A DNA stretch of 64,000 bases from NCBI RefSeq assembly GCF_029689925.1, contig NZ_CP121445.1:2597001-2661000 (forward strand). Direction: 5' to 3'. The notes under the pieces were generated by a model. That model did not search any database, was not told where the DNA came from, and saw only the letters and a program-made list of their open reading frames with translations. Positions 60,708 to 64,000 of the stretch are shown piece after piece. Origin of the DNA: Anaerocolumna sp. AGMB13025 (lineage in GTDB: Bacteria > Bacillota > Clostridia > Lachnospirales > Lachnospiraceae). The position numbers were made by a program, and so were the translations under genes. Every line of letters starts with the position of its first letter. The stretch's first letter is position 1.

Positions 60708-60938
60708 TTAAGCTTCCTCTTGCAGGCGTGTTATCATAGACCAAATTGCAGCAGCAGAATTAAAATTGACCGGAACTAAATCAACAGGTGTGATTTCAAT
60801 TCCGAAAGTGTCTTCAAGTTCAGGGATGAGAGTAAGAATCGAAAAGGAATCGAAAAGTCCATTATCGATTAGTTTGGTTTCCGTTTCATAATTAATATTG
60901 GGGTTAATATCTTCTAAAATAGTGATCAATTTTTCCAT
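60708..60938 (-). CDS. DltC-like acyl carrier protein
   Basis: This 76-residue carrier protein has KLIDNGLFDSFSILTLIPEL with the Ser that carries 4'-phosphopantetheine and the GIEITPVDL helix region. Length and charge fit DltC and other discrete aminoacyl carriers. The open frame extends to 61055, but that part overlaps the upstream PLP enzyme gene. The ATG at 60938 follows AAAGGA by 10 bases. It would be loaded by the DltA-like enzyme and, possibly, modified by the PLP enzyme. Confidence 0.8.
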   Translation of the reverse strand: MEKLITILEDINPNINYETETKLIDNGLFDSFSILTLIPELEDTFGIEITPVDLVPVNFNSAAAIWSMITRLQEEA

Positions 60939-60987
60939 AATTTTCATTTCCTTTATTGTTTTATTTTTATTTAAAATCTGAATCCGT

Positions 60988-62217
60988 TTATTCCACAGAA
61001 AGCATTGGAATTGAATCCATTGTTTCTTTTCGTGTTTCGTTGGCGGAACAGTCAAAATAATTTAGGGTATCCGTAGGAAAAGAGTTTCTTGCCACACGGA
61101 ACTTATCTTTATCTGAATATAAAAGTACTTGAGGTAAATCACGGCTTAAAAACAAAGAGATGCCTTCGGTGACCGAATATGCTCCGGTCTTTTCAAAAAT
61201 TAATTTATCCCCGACTTGCAGATCGGTAAAAGGATATTGCTTTACAAGCACGTCATGTATGGTACACAAGGAACCGCAAACGGTCCACTCCGAGGTTTTT
61301 CCATATCGTTTATTCCAATGAATGATAGGAGGTCTTTTCATTGCCAGCATTTGCCCGTAATAGTTCAGTTGATGCATGCCTCCGTCTACGATGCAGTACC
61401 CCTCTTTTTGATTTGTTTTCATATCAACCACACTCGTTACGTAAGATCCGCAGGAAGCGGCAATGAACCGACCCATTTCCAAGGAGACTTTACCGCCAGA
61501 GGTAAGATTGTTTATCAATTTAGAGAGAGAATCTAACATAAAATCTTCCTCATTCTGTTCTTCTTCAAAATAAAAAACAGGAAGTCCGGGACCATATTCT
61601 AATTTTTTGACAGTGAAATTATATTGACTATTCAATTCATTACAAAATTGGTCGAGCCTAGTTAATTCATGTTCTAATTTCTTGACAGATTTTTTTTGCG
61701 TACCTGAAAAGTATTGGATTCCTTCAATGTTGATGAAGGTGTGATTACTGTTTTGTATAATCTGGCGTATCAGGGTTTCATCCATGCCGAATTGGTTTCC
61801 GGAGGTTAAACGCAACAGGACCTGTACGTTTATTTGGTGTTTTAGCGTATATTGTTCCAGTATTTGCCATTGGGAAAGAGATTCTATTGTATATATGATT
61901 TGATCTCCATATTGTTTAAGTGCATATTCAATGTCTTTTGCATTCTTATATACACCGGACATAACGATTTTATTCGGGTTAATATCCGCCCGTTCACAAA
62001 TCTGAAATTCACCTGGAGAACATACTTCATAATAGTCGATAAGTCCCTGTAATTCTTTGATAAGAAACGGATTTGCTTTCATGGCATAACATAATTCCAC
62101 CTTGTCACCCAGAGCAATCCTGATTTTACTGATTTGTGCGGCTAATAGATCCATATCAAAAACATAGAATGGAGTTTTGTACTTACTGATAGCCGATTCT
62201 AAACTTACTTCATTCAA
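60988..62217 (-). CDS. Group IV PLP decarboxylase (DAP decarboxylase/BtrK-like)
   Basis: This 409-residue protein has an alanine-racemase-like PLP barrel and a beta domain. Motifs include LCYAMKANP with the PLP Lys, SPGEFQICERA, LEMGRFIAASCGSYV (phosphate region, EMGR for the usual EPGR), WTVCGSLCTIHDVL with the active-site Cys of decarboxylases and DKLIFEKTGAYSV. Relatives are diaminopimelate decarboxylase LysA and BtrK, which decarboxylates glutamate while it is tethered to a carrier protein. TTG at 62217 follows GGAGGA by 8 bases. The nearby ATG is out of frame. Its place between adenylation and carrier genes points to a carrier-bound substrate. Confidence 0.8.
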   Translation of the reverse strand: MNEVSLESAISKYKTPFYVFDMDLLAAQISKIRIALGDKVELCYAMKANPFLIKELQGLIDYYEVCSPGEFQICERADINPNKIVMSGVYKNAKDIEYALKQYGDQIIYTIESLSQWQILEQYTLKHQINVQVLLRLTSGNQFGMDETLIRQIIQNSNHTFINIEGIQYFSGTQKKSVKKLEHELTRLDQFCNELNSQYNFTVKKLEYGPGLPVFYFEEEQNEEDFMLDSLSKLINNLTSGGKVSLEMGRFIAASCGSYVTSVVDMKTNQKEGYCIVDGGMHQLNYYGQMLAMKRPPIIHWNKRYGKTSEWTVCGSLCTIHDVLVKQYPFTDLQVGDKLIFEKTGAYSVTEGISLFLSRDLPQVLLYSDKDKFRVARNSFPTDTLNYFDCSANETRKETMDSIPMLSVE

Positions 62218-62219
62218 GG

Positions 62220-63731
62220 TTAGTTTCCTCCGTAAATAGCTAATAATTTTTTTCTGTTAATTTTTCCGTTATCTGTTATTGGTAATTCCGGTAAAGGAAA
62301 AAACACAGCCGGAAGCATATAAGCAGGCAGGGATTCCTGCATTCTGCTTTGTAATTGCTTTCTTTCCATATTTCCGGAATAAAAAGCAATAATTCGTTTT
62401 TTGGCAGTATCATAGAGACAGCAGGCTCTTTGGATACCAGGATAACTGTTTATTATTAATTCAATTTCTTCCAGTTCAATGCGGTGCCCCATATGTTTGA
62501 TCTGAAAATCCTTTCGTCCAGCAAAACATAAATCACCATTCTTATCGTAAAAAGCAAGATCACCGGTACGGTAAATTAGCTCCAGATAATTTTTATTCAA
62601 AGGATTTTGAACAAAGGCAGCTTTTGTCTGCTCCGTGTTATTATAATAACCTAAAGCCAGGGCAGTACCGGATACACAAAGCTCACCGACAAGTTCCTCC
62701 TTAGTAATCTGCTTATTATTCTCATCTAGTAAGAAGACCTTTTCATTGGGAAATGGTATTCCAATTGGTATCACCTCATTAAGGTCAAATTCCCTGTTAA
62801 TCTGGTAGTAAGTACAGTTACAGGTAATTTCCGTAGGACCATATAAATTAACATAGACAGCCTCCGGCAGATACTTTTGCCATAACTTAAGATGTTTTAC
62901 CGGCATTGCTTCACCACTGAATAAAATCTTATTAACAGCAGTCGGTACCAGGTAGGTAAACCCTTTTAATTGTGTAATCATACATAATGCGGAAACTGCC
63001 CAGATCAAGGTGGTTATATTTCGTTCGCAGATATAATCAAGCAGCTGTGTTGGGATTGAAAATAGTCTCTTGGGTATGATAACCATCGTTGCACCGACTT
63101 TAAGGGTGGAATAAATATCCTTTACCGAGACATCAAAATCAAAAGGGGCCTGGTTTCCAATAATATCTGTTTCGGTAATCTGAAACAGAGAAGTAAAATT
63201 GTCCATAAAATCAATGACCGACCGGTGGCTTATCAAAACACCTTTTGGGATACCGGTAGAGCCGGAAGTAAAATTACAGTATAAAGGGTCTATATCCTGG
63301 GATAAATTACGAATGTATTGCAATTTGTCTTCTGCTATTTCATTTCTTAAGATTTCATGATAATCAAGCTGGGTTCCGGTGAATTCATCTTCAGGTAGTA
63401 TAGATGTATTTTCCTTTCGTGTGATAATACAAGTTGCCTTGGTAACTGCCAGGATTTGCCGTATACGAAAAGTTGGCTGATCCGGATTTATTATTATATA
63501 AAAGCATCCGGCATACACGATTCCCATAAAAGCGGTTAAGGCTTCCACGCTTTTATCCATAAATACTATAATCGGTCTACCGGGAGCTTCATAAGCGGTT
63601 AATGAACTGCCGATGCACTTGGCGTTATGTAAAAATTCTTTATATGAGCAAGAATTATTACTATCTTCAACAACTGTTTTATCCGGATGTTTTTCAGCGG
63701 ATAATTCAAGATATTCCAAAACATTTCTCAT
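62220..63731 (-). CDS. DltA-like amino acid adenylation enzyme
   Basis: This protein of about 503 residues activates an amino acid as aminoacyl-AMP and loads a carrier protein. The adenylation motifs are in order: NFTSGSTGIPKGVLISHRSV (A3), YGPTEITCNCTYY (A5), YRTGD (A7), GRKDFQIKHMGHRIELEEIE (A8) and NGKINRKKL (A10). It is a standalone enzyme with no carrier domain attached. AGAGGAG fits the ATG at 63731. A GTG at 63761 has no ribosome site. It ends two bases before the PLP enzyme start. The amino acid cannot be read with certainty. D-Ala is the DltA default. Confidence 0.85.
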   Translation of the reverse strand: MRNVLEYLELSAEKHPDKTVVEDSNNSCSYKEFLHNAKCIGSSLTAYEAPGRPIIVFMDKSVEALTAFMGIVYAGCFYIIINPDQPTFRIRQILAVTKATCIITRKENTSILPEDEFTGTQLDYHEILRNEIAEDKLQYIRNLSQDIDPLYCNFTSGSTGIPKGVLISHRSVIDFMDNFTSLFQITETDIIGNQAPFDFDVSVKDIYSTLKVGATMVIIPKRLFSIPTQLLDYICERNITTLIWAVSALCMITQLKGFTYLVPTAVNKILFSGEAMPVKHLKLWQKYLPEAVYVNLYGPTEITCNCTYYQINREFDLNEVIPIGIPFPNEKVFLLDENNKQITKEELVGELCVSGTALALGYYNNTEQTKAAFVQNPLNKNYLELIYRTGDLAFYDKNGDLCFAGRKDFQIKHMGHRIELEEIELIINSYPGIQRACCLYDTAKKRIIAFYSGNMERKQLQSRMQESLPAYMLPAVFFPLPELPITDNGKINRKKLLAIYGGN

Positions 63732-63855
63732 GTTTGCGTACTCCTCTTTAATTTGTTCCACACTTTTCAGAAAGTTTTAAACGGTCTGGACAATAGAAGA
63801 TCATAGACCATTGCATTAAACTTTCGGATACCAACCTCCTTTTTGTATAAGAATG

Positions 63856-63883
63856 ATTATAACATTTATTAATTGAATAACAA
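63856..63883 (-). promoter_or_regulatory. Promoter of the Dlt-like cassette
   Basis: On the minus strand TTGTTA (63883-63878), a 16-base spacer and TATAAT (63861-63856) lie about 125 bases before the ATG at 63731. AAGGAGG occurs at 63840-63834 without a well-placed start codon. The last 115 bases of the window (63884-64000) are AT-rich with no gene. Confidence 0.55.
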
Positions 63884-64000
63884 TCAGATTTTAGCGAATT
63901 AAGAATAATTAAGAAGCGTTAATAATTGGTAAGGAATATTAAAGAAATGTAAGAAACTTAAAAAAAAATTCAGATGTATAAGGAAGTATAGAAGAATTTG

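Noticed and set aside
63759-63827. Possible leader peptide before the DltA-like gene (starting MQWSMIFYCPDRLK on the minus strand)
   Set aside because: AAGGAGG is about 18 bases from its ATG, too far for a normal start, and no paired attenuator stems were found.

Overview
The window looks like chromosomal DNA of a low-GC, Gram-positive anaerobe of the Lachnospiraceae (Clostridium cluster XIVa, in the direction of Lachnoclostridium/Anaerocolumna). This is inferred from strong AAGGAGG ribosome sites, many TTG starts, a class 1B pyrD with its pyrK partner, a T-box leader, DltA-like and YfhO/CsbB-like envelope genes, abundant sugar and glycoside genes, and intrinsic terminators. No tRNA, rRNA, integrase, transposase or CRISPR array was seen.

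Region 1 (1-14190) is catabolic. It holds the end of a probable GH2 glycosidase, a D-amino-acid module (D-threonine aldolase-like enzyme, D-aminoacylase, RidA), a GH3 glycosidase, a membrane glycosyltransferase overlapping a PlsY-type acyltransferase, and a MATE exporter. An AraC-type regulator then diverges from four genes (two Gfo/Idh/MocA oxidoreductases, two TIM-barrel isomerases) that look like an oxidise-and-rearrange sugar or glycoside pathway.

Region 2 (14191-42250) mixes housekeeping and accessory genes. Pyrimidine genes lie in two blocks 19 kb apart (pyrC-pyrF and pyrK-pyrD-pyrE). Between them are sulfur amino acid enzymes behind a minus-strand T-box leader that carries a 53-bp tandem repeat, an aminopeptidase P, a cyclophilin, a YfhO/CsbB-like glycosylation pair, two DUF2087 proteins, and a ChvE-GguAB-like sugar transporter with a DeoR regulator and an extra orphan sugar ATPase. 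Several large palindromes and tandem repeats occupy the intergenic spaces.

Region 3 (42461-58144) is a one-directional 15.7-kb locus that reads as a divergent Tad/Flp pilus or secretion system. It has three TadZ-like proteins without a normal P-loop, CpaB, a CpaF/TadA ATPase, a fused TadB/TadC-sized membrane protein, several small proteins with one N-terminal hydrophobic segment, and a 1728-residue secreted protein with beta-helix, Ig-like, long coiled-coil and BIG2-like regions. Simple-sequence DNA fills three of its longer spacers.

Region 4 (58146-63731, minus strand) is a five-gene Dlt/Alg-like cassette: DltA-like adenylation enzyme, group IV PLP decarboxylase, carrier protein, MBOAT acyltransferase and an SGNH-like membrane-anchored protein. 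The decarboxylase is the unusual part. With the ligase and carrier it resembles the BtrJ-BtrI-BtrK logic, in which an amino acid is decarboxylated while tethered to a carrier, and suggests that an unusual aminoacyl group is exported onto an envelope polymer.
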